Assembly (NCBI RefSeq): GCF_963583255.1
Contig: NC_084803.1
Coordinates: 6,314,238 to 6,378,237, forward strand
From: Pyrus communis
Taxonomy: Eukaryota; Streptophyta; Magnoliopsida; Rosales; Rosaceae
Direction: 5' to 3'
Length of the DNA: 64,000 bases
Below, piece after piece: positions 36,434-49,239 of this stretch (the stretch's first letter is position 1; each line of letters starts with the position of its first letter). Below the pieces are notes generated by a model. It did not search any database and was not told the origin of the DNA. It worked only from the letters and a program-made list of their open reading frames with translations. A program made the translations under genes and the position numbers.

Positions 36434-36908
36434 CTTATGTATGCATACATGCATGTATTAATTGCTCTTACAAATCTTGCTGCGCATGGTATAGGGATGG
36501 AGTGCGAGCGGAAATGGTGGCCTTTTTCTTCCTGGACCTTCATGGTTAAGGGGTGTCCAGCCTAAGGAGGAAATCAATGAATATACGCTTGACTGTGAGT
36601 CCAGGTCATATTCAAGTGAATACAAGGAAGGCAGAGATCATGAGGCAGCAAGACCTGGTGATGACTCATACGATGAGAATCGATCTCACAAAAGAATAAG
36701 GTTTGATCTCAGTAATGCAGAGGGAACTGTTGCCGGGGAATATAATTGCATTGTAGTTCAAAACCACAAAAGCTGCATGGAATTTGATGCGACCTTTGAG
36801 GAGGGGGGAGATGGTGAGGATGAAGAGAAGGCTCCAAGTGCTGTACTGGTATCCGTTAATTGTTCTTCAAGCGGAACTGATCAGAAGTACAAATTCGGAA
36901 TCAGTTGA

Positions 36909-37551
36909 TCTTCTGACTTGAATGTGGTGTTGCACTTGCATATGAAGATTGAACTAGCAAAGTAAGGTCCAACTCCACATTGTTTCGAATAAGAAAACAA
37001 AGTGCAAGTGCGTCCTCCTATCGGTGAGAGTGCTGAGACGCAGAGACACAGCATTCTGAAACACGAGCAATTTGTTTGTTTATAAATTATTAGATTGAAA
37101 GGATTGACCTTTGCATCTACTGAGGTTCAGAGCCTTTATGTTGATGAATTGCTCTTTCCGAATGAGTTCATGTATCACGATTAACGAACCCTTGTTAATA
37201 AAATGGACACAGAACAGTATTATCCTACAACTACATGCAGTTGAAGGAAGAACAATTAGATTATAATCTATGAGACTTGACTCATCTGCCTTCTGTTGGA
37301 CATCTTTCTCAACAAGCATAGAGTTGATCCTTATCAATGTTTTATCTTTGTTTTCAGTTCATCCCCAGGTCCGGGAAGATATGATCCGGTGAGGATCCTT
37401 GTCAATTATTTATATATGAAAACGCTCTTAAACTACAAGGTAATAAAAACCCCAAAATAGTAACAAGGATTAGCATCTTAGTCTTCAACACATCTTCTGC
37501 CTTTATTTTTCGTCTCTTCTTCAACTCGCAAATTCCTCTTTCTACCCACTT
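36909..37551. other. Intergenic space between TNL1 and the TIR-WRKY gene 3' end
   Basis: The part up to about 37170 is shared with the 3' flank of TNL3 (61600-61896) and is TNL 3' UTR. The genes are convergent here. No other feature is seen. Confidence 0.6.
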
Positions 37552-40500
37552 TCACTCACGTTGTCTCAACACCAACTCCTCCTTCTCCGGCCCGTGCCGG
37601 TGCTCCCCCTCGTACGTTACGATCAGCACCTTCGGATCATCCGGAGCTTGGTCCACGTGTTTCCTCGCCGGGCACCCACTTACCATAGTGCACCTGTAAT
37701 ATCCCCTGTTCAACATAAACAATTAAGCAAACGTCAGATTCAATTCTCACCGTCCGATCATATCGCGTCCCGATTTTTCATTTCATTACCAAATCAACGG
37801 CTCGGATTTAAATTGAGTACCTTGTGTAAGGCGAGCCTTTGATCGGCTTCTGACCGTACTTTCTCCAGGTGTACTCGTCCGCTGGAATATCCTTGATTTT
37901 TGAACTTATCGCCGGCACCCGAATCGTTTTCTTCACCTGCTTTTTCCTGAATTACCAAACATTACAGCAATTAATTGATTAATTTTTTAAATAAAAAAAA
38001 TAGAATATATAAACAAGTTTAGGGATTTTTAGTCGTCGGTCAAAATTAAGAGCAATTTTAGAGAAATTATTCTTATTGCTGATACATCATTTAGGTTATA
38101 AATTTTGTCTTCATAACATTATTCTTAATTTAAGAGCAATGTTATTCTTACCACAATTTTAGACCACATTTTTTAACCATCTTAGGTGGCAGATGAGTTG
38201 GACAAGTTACATCATTTAATTTCAATATTTTTATTAATTAAAACACTTAAATAATCTTAGGTGGAAGATGAAGACTCCTCGTATACCACAATCATCATTT
38301 AATCAATAATATTTTTATTAATTATTGATTAACATTTTGATTAAATGCTAATTAATTTAGATAATGTGGTTGTCCAACTCATTTGTCACTTAAGATAATA
38401 AAGAAATGTGGTATAAAATTGTGGTAAGAATAACATTATTGTTAATTTAATGCTAGGGAGACTAATTTGTAGACAAATTTTGCAAACTAAACGATGTGTC
38501 ATCAATAAGAATGAGTCAATCATCAACTTCCATGTCATTTAGTTTGCAAAATTTTGTCTACAAATTTAGTCTCCCTAGTATATTAAAAAATTAAACAACA
38601 AAAATCTTTTTCCCAAACGCTGGAAAACAAGAAAACAAACTTTTTACTATTCGAAAGTCGAATTAATACGCCAGGCGCATCTTATTGTGTTAGCCTCAAC
38701 GCGTGCTACAACCATTGATGCCTAGCAACTGACTCGGGATACTGACTGGGTCCATTCCTGTTAGGATTGACGGTATTACATGACAAGGAAAAAAAAAAAG
38801 TAAAGCGGAAAGATAGACACTAAGAATTTACGTGGTTCAACAATTTTTGCTTACGTCTACAAGACAGCAATCAATCTTTCACTATATTAAAATAATGGAT
38901 ACGGCAAGAACAATCTTACCAAGCCAAAGACAAGGCTTGATGAATAAAAAAAAATATAACACTCTCACACTGTTAATCTAACTCATAATTTATGGTGGAA
39001 CATGCTCACTCTCAACCTTGGAGTGGAACAACTCTTAGAACTCTCACTCATAGTCTTTTGGATGATCTACAATGGTGAAATGCCACCGCTATTCATATGC
39101 ATGGATGGAAAATCCCAGTGAGTCCAAGAATTAACTATTCCACTATCAATGGAAGTCGAACCACTAATGCACCATCCAATGCATTACCCTTGGAACTCCA
39201 TATGTTCATGCACCACATAGAGTTCCCATGTTTGATTAAATGAACCAACCATTAAATTCCTTTGAATATGGTATTCTCCAATGTATCATTTGTTCTCAAA
39301 AGACTTCCAACACTTTTATGGTTCGTTGAGACTATGGAAAAACCAACCAACTCTTATAGTCTCAGTAACCGTGCTAGAGGCGTATTTTAGCTGGGGAGAG
39401 GAAATGTAAACTAAAATGCGCGGGTAATGAATGACGCGTACCTCCTCTTGGAGTTGGAGCAATGGTACTCGCCGGAGCCGGAAGCAGATCCCGTGCCAGG
39501 TAACTTCCCCGGAAGCGTAGAAAGGGGAGACTTAGCGCTGTCCGTAAATGCTATTTCAATTGGAGTCGGGCTTTGGAGTAGTTTAGTGATCTCGTCAATA
39601 ATTGCCCTGATAAACATTCCTTCGTACCTGGTTGTTATATTTGAAAATGAAGCGAAAGTACACAAATATTTATTAGCAACCGCAAAGATTAAACAAATTT
39701 TAAAAAATATTTTAAAGTTTTTTGAAATGACATATAAGATCATCTCCAAAAAAGAATGTTAAATTTTGAACATGAAATTTAAATTGACAGTTATATGACA
39801 CTTGGACATCACTCCATCTGATATGTTAAATTTTAAATATAAAATATAAAATAAAAATTCATATTTATTTTCTTTGCATTGATAATGAAAGAAAATGAAC
39901 TCAAAGGTATAAAAATATTTAAACATTATATTGGTAATGAACGAAAATGAAAAATTGTGTTTCGAGTTATTTAAGCCATTATAACTTTTTAACAAGTTTT
40001 TATTTATTTATTATATATGTACACACACACCACAAAGACGTGGGGAATAATTTAGTTTTTGACTTTTTAAGTTTCAACCTCCTTTTCACAAATTCTCTAC
40101 TTTCTTTGGCTTGAACACAAGACTTTTGGTTGGTAAAAAGGACATGCGGAGTTCATCTCAAACATTTACTGTCAACTACTTAAAAAACCATTAGCCTCAT
40201 GAGATTACCCACTAGGAAGATGGAGAATTTTTGGCTTTTATGTGTGAGAAGCAAGGATCTGGGGAAATCTGGAAGTATCATTACAAAGTTTTTGTTTTAA
40301 GTGAAATTAATCAAAGTCGAGGCACCCAAGTTTTTATCTAAAATTAGATTTATAATTTATCTTCTCAACAATTATCTTTTTAAAATTAATTTTGTATAAA
40401 AAATAATTACAGTTTGATGATCGGCACAATATCAAACATTGTATTAAATACTCAACATTTTAATCTGGTAGAGTATCAAATGCCCGATTAATTTAGTCGA

Positions 40501-41429
40501 TGACTAATTATCCTAGTCGATTGAAATAGTCAATACAGTCCGAACTGTCAAACGAGGCCTAAATCATGAGCACCACCGTCCCCATTTGAATGAGCGCAGC
40601 TATAAGGCCACACACATCTAGAATAAATTGGAGAACAAGCTCATATATCTTTAGAAGGCTTGAACTCTAGCAATTCAATTTTGACATTAAATTTAGAGAA
40701 ATGGATGAAATTTAGAAGGAGAATTTCGGGAGAAGAATTGGATTGAAAAAGAAATAAAAAAGAAATGATAGAGAACTCAAATCCAAGCATGACTGTTAAT
40801 GACGATTTAAAGAAATAATGAACAAACAAACAGCGAAAAGTACGTACTTACCCATTAGTCGTTCTGAAAACCCGGACTGTCAAACCTGCTGCTGCAGTAA
40901 GATCATCTGTCCAGACTTTCAAACCTGCGGCTGCAGTAAGAGCACCTGTCCACCGCCGTAGCTTTTCTTGTATATCTGTATCTTCATGGAAGCGCTCTCT
41001 ATGCTTCTGAAATGCTAGTACAAAAGTACCTATAACATCTGACGGACTAAGATCGTAGAATATTAGCAGAACCATTTGCTTCAGTGTTCTTCTGCACTCC
41101 ATGATCTGCACCAGCTCCTCAAGACACCAGATGGAATCCGCATACCTACTTGAGAAGACGATGACCGAAACCTTAGACCCTTCGATTATTTGCTTCACCT
41201 TGTCTGATATATTTTCCCCTCTTCTTATTGATTCGTTCTCCTCCATAAAGAAGTCAATTCCGGCGTCTTTCATTGTCCAGTAGAGGTGGTCCGTGAAGGT
41301 TTTGCGCGTGTCTTCGCTAAAGCTCATGAATACATCGTAGGGTGAGGAGGAGGACGTGGTGGAGGAGGAGGAGGAGGAAGAGGACGGTGAAGATGAAGGT
41401 GAGGCTTCAAGGGCTGTACTTGTATCCAT
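37552..41429 (-). CDS. Module B: TIR-WRKY (group IId) chimeric gene, head-to-head with TNL2
   Basis: Four minus-strand exons, 41429-40852, 39627-39442, 37946-37821 and 37705-37552, all join in phase 2 to give 347 residues. Exon 1: Ser-rich start and TIR ([31 protein letters not shown] with the catalytic-type Glu), with a 13-residue repeat near the end. Exon 2: [17 protein letters not shown] as at the TNL NBS start, then [14 protein letters not shown]. Exons 3-4: [30 protein letters not shown], and a C-x5-C-x23-H-x-H zinc finger ending YEGEHRH, stop at 37554-37552. IRVPAISSK and GSPYxRGYYRC place it in WRKY group IId, whose members have the HCSxxRK basic stretch before the domain, as exon 2 does. 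The intron inside the WRKY domain sits at the conserved R position. There is no NBS or LRR. It should be nuclear and DNA (W-box) binding; its role with the facing TNL is inferred. Confidence 0.85.
38127..38450. mobile_element. MITE with ~45-bp inverted ends
   Basis: 'agcaatgttattcttaccac' on the left is the inverted complement of 'gtggtaagaataacattatt' on the right. Related elements lie in the promoters of modules B (42937-43204) and C (51910-52205). It is in intron 2 of the TIR-WRKY gene. Confidence 0.75.
38453..38578. mobile_element. 126-bp palindromic MITE
   Basis: Ends 'ctagggagactaa' and 'ttagtctccctag' are exact complements, and the inverted arms extend about 40 bp ('tgtagacaaattttgcaaac' against 'gtttgcaaaattttgtctac'). 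It adjoins the previous MITE directly. Confidence 0.85.
38759..39312. mobile_element. Probable solo LTR or TRIM in TIR-WRKY intron 2
   Basis: 554 bp with ends tgttagga / tccaaca and internal 'agaatttacgtggttcaac', common in plant copia LTRs. The same 554-bp element lies at 48686-49239 in module C, but module A lacks it at the equivalent site (about 24694), so it inserted before B and C separated. A clear 5-bp target repeat was not seen. Confidence 0.55.
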
Positions 41430-43305
41430 AACTGCTTACAGCAAAATTTATGATTAATTCAAGTCAAAGTGCACAGATCAGTCGACAAGAAAAGAAGTGC
41501 TTTTCTATCTACATAATTGGATCGAAGTGCGCAGATTTGCTCGCCCAAGGGGAATTGAAATACGATGGCTTTTCAAAAAAGCAAATAAATCTGGATAAGC
41601 AATACAATAGAATACAATACCCAACTAATATCTAATTGAGAAAATAAAGACTATTAATCGAAAACAGAGGAAAAAACCTGCATGATCCTTCAGCCACACC
41701 TAATTCCCCAATTTACAAGATGAAAGATTTGCAGAGCAAGGAATAAGAAAGAGGGAGGAGGTGGAGAGGTGGAGAGCTGGAGAGCTGGAGACAATAAGCA
41801 ATATCCTTCTTGTCCCTTCACTTCCGTTGACTTTGTTTCCGTTGAGGGATCTTCAAATAATTTCATTTGAGAATGTGCTTGTTTCCTAACATTTTTTTTC
41901 ACGATTTAAATTATTTATATTTTAGTACATTGTTTATAAATTATTTTTACAAAATATTTAAAAATAATTATTATTATTAAGACATTTAATTATGGTAAAA
42001 AAAAAATAGATAAATACGATTTTTTCAAGAAACATGATATTACTGTCATTTAATTCAACTGTCAAATAATTTCAAAATTGTTGATTTTGATAAAAATAAT
42101 TTTTAAGAAATATTTAAAAGATGAACGGTTAAAATGGTTGAATGATGACAGAGTGGGTTCTATATAAGATCCCTAGTTACGTCTTAACGAAAAGTCAACA
42201 AAATAGAAACGACAAAGAAGTGTATACATGTGTGTGTATATATATATATATATTTTTTTTTTTCAGGTGATATGTTTTGTTAGATTAATCATCAACAAAG
42301 TTTGAATTTACACCGTCATGCAATGGTTCAACATCTTTTCATCACTGTGCACGAAGAAGTGAACAGTGACACTCTAAAAATTGAATTGTGCACAAAGAAG
42401 TGAATAATTAGATTATTTTTTTTTAAAGTACATCGGTATTTTTATACTAAGAAGAGGTGGAGTTCGGTTAAGCCACACAATGGACAACTTAATTTGGTAT
42501 CGAATTTTCCATCCACAAGATTCGAACCTAAGATCTCTCTCTTCTTACTTTCATCCCATTCCCTCCCCTCCTCTCAAATTTTATTTTTTGTCTTATTATT
42601 TTTATAAAAAAAAAATCAATATAAGATGTTGACGTGACTTAATCGTAACAGTTCAAATAGGAAGAGAGTATAAAGAGATTAAGAGGGAAGAGAATCCTCT
42701 TGGTTGTGGACTTGATTGATGGTTTGTTGACCTTTAGGTGGAGAAATTTTTAGTTGTGACGGGAACACGTATGATACACCAAGTGTTTTTATGTAAGTGG
42801 TGGAAAATTTTAATTTTTAAGTTATTAATCTTTTAACACACATATCCCACCGTTTATATAAGAACATGTGATGTACGATCTCGTATGACGGTCACACTGA
42901 AAAATCTCTCCTTTAGGTGGTCTGTTGACTTTAATTTAAGAGTAATGTTATTCATACTATGTTTTTATACCACATTTTCATACCACCTTATATGGCATTT
43001 GATGTGGACAACCACATCATTTGAATTAATCAGATTTTTAAATTTAGTTTATTATTTAATAAACTAATAATTAAGAAAAACTAGTTAATTAAATGATAAT
43101 TGTGGTATACGAGGAGTCTTTCTTATTCATTCAATTGGGTTTCTGTAAATTTTTCAAATAATGTGGCTGTCCACGTCAGATGTGATAAAAATAATATTAC
43201 TTTAAAGCTGTGGATGGGAAAAACACTTTCCCTTCGTGATGCGAGTAGTTGACTTGGTATTTGCAGATCATCTGGGAAAACCACAAGCTCTGCCAACAAC
43301 AATCA
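41430..43305. promoter_or_regulatory. Bidirectional promoter region of module B
   Basis: 1876 bp separate the ATG of the TIR-WRKY gene (minus) from the ATG of TNL2 (plus). The outer 300 bp on the left and 100 bp on the right are conserved between modules. The middle holds AT-rich DNA and a MITE (42937-43204). A shared regulatory region is inferred from layout; no specific W-box cluster was established by eye. Confidence 0.55.
42937..43204. mobile_element. MITE in the module B shared promoter
   Basis: Ends 'taatttaagagtaatgttatt' and 'aataatattactttaaa' are inverted complements, and the interior ('ataccacattttcatacc', 'gtggtatacgaggagtctt') matches the element at 38127. Its right end is about 100 bp from the TNL2 start codon. 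Confidence 0.7.
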
Positions 43306-46300
43306 ATGGACACTACCATCACAACCGTTGATCCCTCCTCTGCATCTTCACCCTCTTCCTCGAAACAATGGAAGCACGACGTGTTCTTGAGCTTTAGAGG
43401 CGAAGACACGCGCCGGACCTTCACCGACAACCTCTACTGGACATTAAAAGACAACAAAGTCAACGTCTTCATTGACGAGAACGAACTTCCAAGAGGAGAA
43501 AACATAACAGATGAACTGGTGGAAGCGATCAGACGGTCCAGGATGTCCGTCGTCATCTTCTCGAAACGGTACGCGGAATCCCGATGGTGCCTTGAGGAGC
43601 TGGAGAAGATCATGGAGTGCAGAAGAACACTTGGGCAAATTGTTCTGCCAATATTCTACAACGTCGATCCGACGGATGTTAGGAACCAGACTGGTACTGT
43701 TGCAGAAGCATTTCAGAAGCATGCAGAGCGCTTCCATGGAGATACAGATAAAGTCCAGAGGTGGAGATCTGCTTTTACTGAAGCTGCAAATTTGTGTGGT
43801 GGGAACCTTAGAAACACTGATGGGTAATTTCTCTGTTACTTTTTAACTTACTGTTTTTACATACATAGCATGTATTTTACAGGATGATGTATTACAAGTG
43901 TGGAACCAGAAATTTTTACCAGGGTGGGCTAGCAAATTGTTATAGGGTGACTTGTTGGTTGCTAAAAAGAATTTTCGACGAAAATTCAAGAGATAATATG
44001 GAGAAATCAATAAACCATAGAGACTTAAGATTAAAAACTAGAGTCATGAAGGGATTGTTTTAATAAATTGAGTAGAGATACAAATTAACTTGACTTAGGC
44101 TTAATTTGGGTGAATTACACTTTAAGATATATATTGATATGCGGATTATATTCAAACTTTTCACGAAAAAATTACCTGGATTATAGCCCGTGTTCGCCAT
44201 CATGCTAGTTACGACGTTGATGTATTAGTTTCGGTTTAGCAACCTTTACTTACCAACTTCAAGTGTTGGCTTTTCTTAAGCCTCTACTACAAAATGTCAA
44301 TAAACTATAAAATGATAGGGCTTAGAACCTTGATCAGTTTACACATTGTAATGCTGCTAATGCAAAGATTAGAAACCTGATGTGTGTGTGTGTGTGAGTG
44401 AGAGAGAGAGAGAGTATTTCTAAACGCTTGATCTATCAGTTTGGTCGAATTGAGCTAATCACATGGATCAATATAATGTGCCATTGTTTTGTTGTTATCA
44501 TGACAAAGTTATTAGTTGAGTTTAATCCTGCAGTTTATGATTCTTACTTCTTCTTACTTTGGAAATTTTTGTTAACAGGTACGAAGGTAAGTTTATAAGG
44601 AAAATTGTCAACGACATCACTAGAAAACTGAACAACACATACTTAAACGTGGCTGCCAAAGAAATTGGAATAGATTCTCGAGTGCAAGAAATCATCAATG
44701 ATTTAGATGTTGGAGGATCAGATTATGTGCGCATTGTTGGAATTTTGGGCATGGTTGGAACGGGGAAGACAACGGTTGCAAAAGCCATTTTCAACAGAGT
44801 TCATCAAAGCTTTGAAGGTAAAAGTTTCCTTTCAAAAGTGAGGGAAGAGAGTGTGGTTAAACTGCAAAACCAACTTCTTTGTGATATCTTGAAACCGGCC
44901 AACATAGAGGTAAGTAGTGTGGATCAAGGAACCAAGGAGATACAAAAAAGACTTGGCGGCATAAAGGTACTTGTCATAATTGATGACGTAGACTCTGTGG
45001 ATCAACTAGAAGAGTTAGCTATAAAACACGAGTCGTTTGGTCGAGGGAGTAGAATTATTGTAACAACAAGAGATGAACAATTGCTAAAGTTCATTAGAGT
45101 CGATAAGACATGTTTGGCACAAACAATGAATAATGAAGAAGCTCTTCAGCTTCTTAGTTGGCGTGCCTTCAGGAAGAGTCATCCTAACGATGATGAATAT
45201 CTCGAACTCGCAAATAAGGTTGTTGATTACTGTGGAGGGTTACCACTAGCGCTTGAAGTTTTAGGTTCTTATCTAAGTTCAAAAACCAAAAGAGAATGGA
45301 GAAGTGCACTGCGCAAATTGAAAAGAAAGCCCCATGGGAAGATTTATGAAAAGCTTAAAATGAGCTACGATGGGCTAATTGACGATGACGTGAAGGCTAT
45401 ATTCCTTGACATATCTTGTTTCTTTATTGGAATGAACAAGGACTATGTCATGACAATATTAGATGGCTGTGACTTCGACCCAGATATAGGAATTGGAGAA
45501 CTCCATGATCGGTGCCTTGTAACTGTTGATGAAGGAAACAACCTTATAATGCATGATTTGCTTCGAGATATGGGCAGAGAAATTGTACGTGCAAAATCTC
45601 CTACCATCACTGGAAAACGTTGTAGATTGTGGGACCAGGACGATGTAAAAGATGTATTGAGTAACATATCTGTAAGTACATTTGCAATCAAATTGTAGTA
45701 TAAGAATGTATGCAATGAAAGATAAGTGTATGCATATCCCACATACAAATAACCCTTTTCATATTTACTTCTTACTTGATGGATCCAATTCATGGCTTTG
45801 CTTCATGTGTATAAATCGTCTTTTTGCAGTCCCTTTCTTACGTATTTTTTTTTTTCTTTTCTAACAGGGAACGGAGGACGTTGAAGGACTCACTTTAGAT
45901 TTGCATGAATCTGACAAGCCTAGCTTCAGTACAGAAGCACTTAGAGAGATGCGGAGACTGAGGTTGCTCATGCTGAAAGGCGTGAAGTTCATGGGAAACT
46001 GCACGTATCTTTCCAAAAAGCTAACATGGCTGTGTTGGCCTGAGTTTCCTCTAGAGGTCATGCCAGAAAATTTTAATCTACCAAACCTAGTTGATGTCGA
46101 CCTGAGTCATAGCCAAATGCAAGTTTGGACGGACTCCGACGTGGTACTGCATAATTTTAACCAATCTATTGATTCTTTCTTCCAGGTTTTGTAAGTACTG
46201 ACATCATGCTTTCTCTCTTCTATTTGGATTTTAATTTTGTTTTCGTTTTTGTCTCACAGCGGCTTGAGAAATTGAAGTTTCTTAATCTGGGTCATTGCTG

Positions 46301-46709
46301 TCGCCTAAAAAGATCACCAGACTTTTCAAAACTCCCCAATCTCGAGAGATTGATACTCAAAGACTGCAAGAGTTTGTCCGAGGTTCACCCTTCCATAGTA
46401 CAACTGAAGTGCCTTAAATATCTCTCTCTTGCGAACTCCAATTTAACAAATGATGCAATTCCTGAGGATCTCGGGTCTATATCTTCTTTAGAAGTTTTAG
46501 ATCTAAGAGGCAATGATTTTACTGCACTACCTATCGTCACTGGCCTTTCCAAGCTTCAAACTTTACAGTTGGATAATTGCACAAAGCTTCAGGCAATTCC
46601 GAATTTACCGACAAGGTTTGAAATCCTGGAAGCGAATCAGTGCGCTGCATTGGAAAGAATGCCAGATTTTTCGGAGATGTTGAGATTGAGAGAGGGGCAA
46701 TCAAATTAG
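43306..46709 (+). CDS. TNL2: TIR-NBS-LRR, C-terminally truncated at the PP2C junction
   Basis: Exons 43306-43823, 44579-45671, 45868-46185 and 46260-46709 give an open frame of about 792 residues. The TIR is complete ([44 protein letters not shown] with the catalytic-type Glu, [13 protein letters not shown]). The NBS motifs [37 protein letters not shown] and MHDLLRDMG are intact. The LRR region stops early: after SEMLRLRE the sequence leaves the TNL family at about 46693 and adds GQSN and a stop from the neighbouring PP2C fragment. Lost are the last two LRRs, the CT-rich intron and the C-terminal tail of about 139 residues seen in TNL1. It is the only one of the three TNLs with an undamaged TIR and NBS. 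Confidence 0.88.
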
Positions 46710-48650
46710 GCGGAGGCTGTGGTTGGAAACAGACGACGACAGCAGTTAAGTTGTCCGCGCTCTTCCTCTTCAATGCCTCATCAACCAAATCCTTGCTACA
46801 CGCGGCTGGGTCATTGTGCTCCTGAAGCCTCCGACGAGCAAAATCCACAGCATTTTGACTCCTGAACACATCCCAGATCCCATCACAACCAATGATAAGG
46901 AATTCGTCCTCCTCTGTCAACTTTGCGGTCATAAGTTCCGGCTCTGCACTGAGTGGCCCACCCTCCCTGGCCTTCATCCCTTCCATATGCCAGTCTCCCA
47001 AGGCACGAGCAACACTAAGTTGCCCATTAAGGTAACCATCATCCACATGTCCTCCAGATGCCTCGATCCGTTGCTTCTCTTTGCTGCAAATTGGTTTGTG
47101 ATCTCTTGACATTTCAATTGCTTTTCCACGGCGGCACAGCACTGCTCGACAATCTCCAGCATTTGCAACCACCAACAACCTAGCAATAGAAACTAAGATC
47201 AACATATGACTAATCAATGACACACATCTCATGGTACATCTGTAATATTTCAGGACATACATAAACGGGTTAACCAGAGAAGACACAGATCGAACCACAA
47301 TAAATCAACTAAACACGTATGCTTGACCTTAGGTAAACACTAAACAGGTCAACTGGATCATAGTTACCCACACCCATAAGAAGAAACTAATCTCAACAGA
47401 ATATTACTAGGCAGCCTAAACTTTCCAAGTACTCTAATTAAGTCCGAGCTTGCTTCAGAAGGCAGTAGACCAACAATTACAATTTAGGGTAACAACCCAA
47501 TTATGCTTTTAGTGTCATTGATCTACATTGAAACAAGACAACAATTCATTCAAGGAAAAAAAAGGAAAACAAACAACAAACAACCACCACCAAGCCTTAT
47601 CCCACTAAGCGGGGTCGGCTGTCTGAACAGTCATGATACATGCATCAATAGTTCCAAGGTAGAGAAAACGAAAAAAAAAATCCAACCTTCCAATGAGAAG
47701 AGCTATCAATGCAGTGGTACCAGAAGCAAGTTTGGCATCCAAGGTGCAAGCTTCCTTAAAGGCAGTGTCAGTATGCAGAAATGCTGAAGTGACAACCCGT
47801 TCAATATCTGTAGGGAAGTCTTCATTCTCCAAAATGAACTTCGGCAGATGGGATGAAGCAAAATCAGCCGCATGCTTTCCTCCATGTCCATCAAACACCT
47901 GAGCAACCAATACGGTAGGAATGTTCAATTAGGAAATTCTAAGGATATATTAGCTAGCAAGTGCAACACATATAGTTATTGTTCCAAACATATGTTTTAA
48001 TATCAACAACCACCACAAAAATCTACCTCTAAAGAACTGAGGCATATAGTCAACAAATGAAAACTAAACAATTCAGAGTAGAATGTTATTGCACAATGTG
48101 TTAGGAAACTCGTAAGAACATGTGGAAAGACGATAAATACCCCATAGAAGGCGCTTGGGCCATCGGTATGATCCTTGAGCCCATAATCGTCAATAAAATT
48201 GTCCACGCAGACATACACATCTTCCATGCATAAACGACACCCAATGTCAGCCCATGCTCCGGAGCGGACAATTGGAATGAAATCAGATTCAAAGTCCTCT
48301 GCTTGAACTCCCGGCTCAACTTTCATCTCTTTTGTTTTCGTCTTCATCTGCAAAATCCCATTCACACATTCAACAATTGCACCAAGACCAGAGAATTTAT
48401 ATTCGACAATTTAATCGCTACGAAAACAGATCTTCAATACTCCGAAAAACAGAACTACTCATAGCAAGTAAGCTTAATTAATCAAAATTCTAGAAGCCAT
48501 TTCTACATAATTAACAGCTTAAACATACAATTAATCACTAATCATCTAAGAAACCCAAATGGAAAATGCAGAAGCAGAGGAATGAATGAAACATACAAGA
48601 GACGGGTGTCGAACGAGTGATTTCTTGCACGGCACTGGAACGCCATCGGC
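46537..48650 (-). pseudogene. PP2C protein phosphatase, both ends cut, with an antisense-LRR tail
   Basis: Minus-strand exons 48650-48597 (partial, KKSLVRHPSL), 48347-48141, 47898-47687 and 47179 onward encode a clade of plant PP2Cs: [78 protein letters not shown] and [10 protein letters not shown]. The Asp residues that bind Mg/Mn (DGHGG, CDGIWD, DNLT) are present. Family identity ends after PPPNLIAP at about 46694; the frame then runs through TNL2 LRR DNA read backwards to a stop at 46537. On the other side identity starts abruptly at 48650. The ATG at 48347 could start a 353-residue protein, so catalytic activity is not excluded. It replaces the TNL end, the WRKY exons and the spacer found in the sister module. 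Confidence 0.85.
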
Positions 48651-48685
48651 GGCAACTGACTCGGGATACTGACCGGGTCCATTCC

Positions 48686-49239
48686 TGTTACGATTGACGG
48701 TATTACATGACAAGGAAAAATAAAAAGTAAAGCGGAAAGATAGACACTAAGAATTTAGGTGGTTCAACAATTTTTGCTTACGTCTACAAGATAGCAATCA
48801 ATCTTCCACTATATTAAAATAATGGATACGGCAAGAACAATCTTACCAAGCCAAAGACAAGGCTTGATGAATAAAAGAAAATATAACACTCTCTCACTGT
48901 TAATCTAACTCATAATTTATGGTGGAACACTATCACTCTCAACCTTGGAGTGGAACAACTCTTAGAACTCTCACTCATAGTCTTTTGGATGATCTACAAT
49001 GGTGAAATGCCACCGCTATTCATATGCATGGATGGAAAATCCCAGTGAGTCCAAGAATTAACTATTCCACTATCAATGGAAGTCGAACCACTAATGCACC
49101 ATCCAATGCATTACCCTTGGAACTCCATATGTTCATGCACCACATAGAGTTCCCATGTTTGATTAAATGAACCAACCATTAAATTCCTTTGAATATGGTA
49201 TTCTCCAATGTATCATTTGTTCTCAAAAGACTTCCAACA
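48686..49239. mobile_element. Second copy of the probable solo LTR
   Basis: Same 554-bp element as 38759-39312 with a few substitutions. It lies downstream of exon 2 of TIR gene C. Confidence 0.55.

Larger units (their letters stand above)
32834..36908 (+). pseudogene. TNL1: TIR-NBS-LRR gene with a frameshift in the TIR exon
   Basis: Exons at 32834-33350, 34140-35232, 35427-35744, 35819-36382 and about 36496-36908 follow the TNL plan. [34 protein letters not shown] (P-loop), VLVIIDDVD (kinase 2), [10 protein letters not shown] (RNBS-B), [14 protein letters not shown] (GLPL), [14 protein letters not shown] (MHD). A short LRR follows ([39 protein letters not shown]), then a tail with GNGGLFLPG and an acidic, SHKRIRF-containing end. 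At 33118 one C is missing compared with the two sister copies (WCLEELE), so the frame breaks in the TIR domain just at the catalytic Glu. All later exons are open. A sequencing error is possible. Confidence 0.88.
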
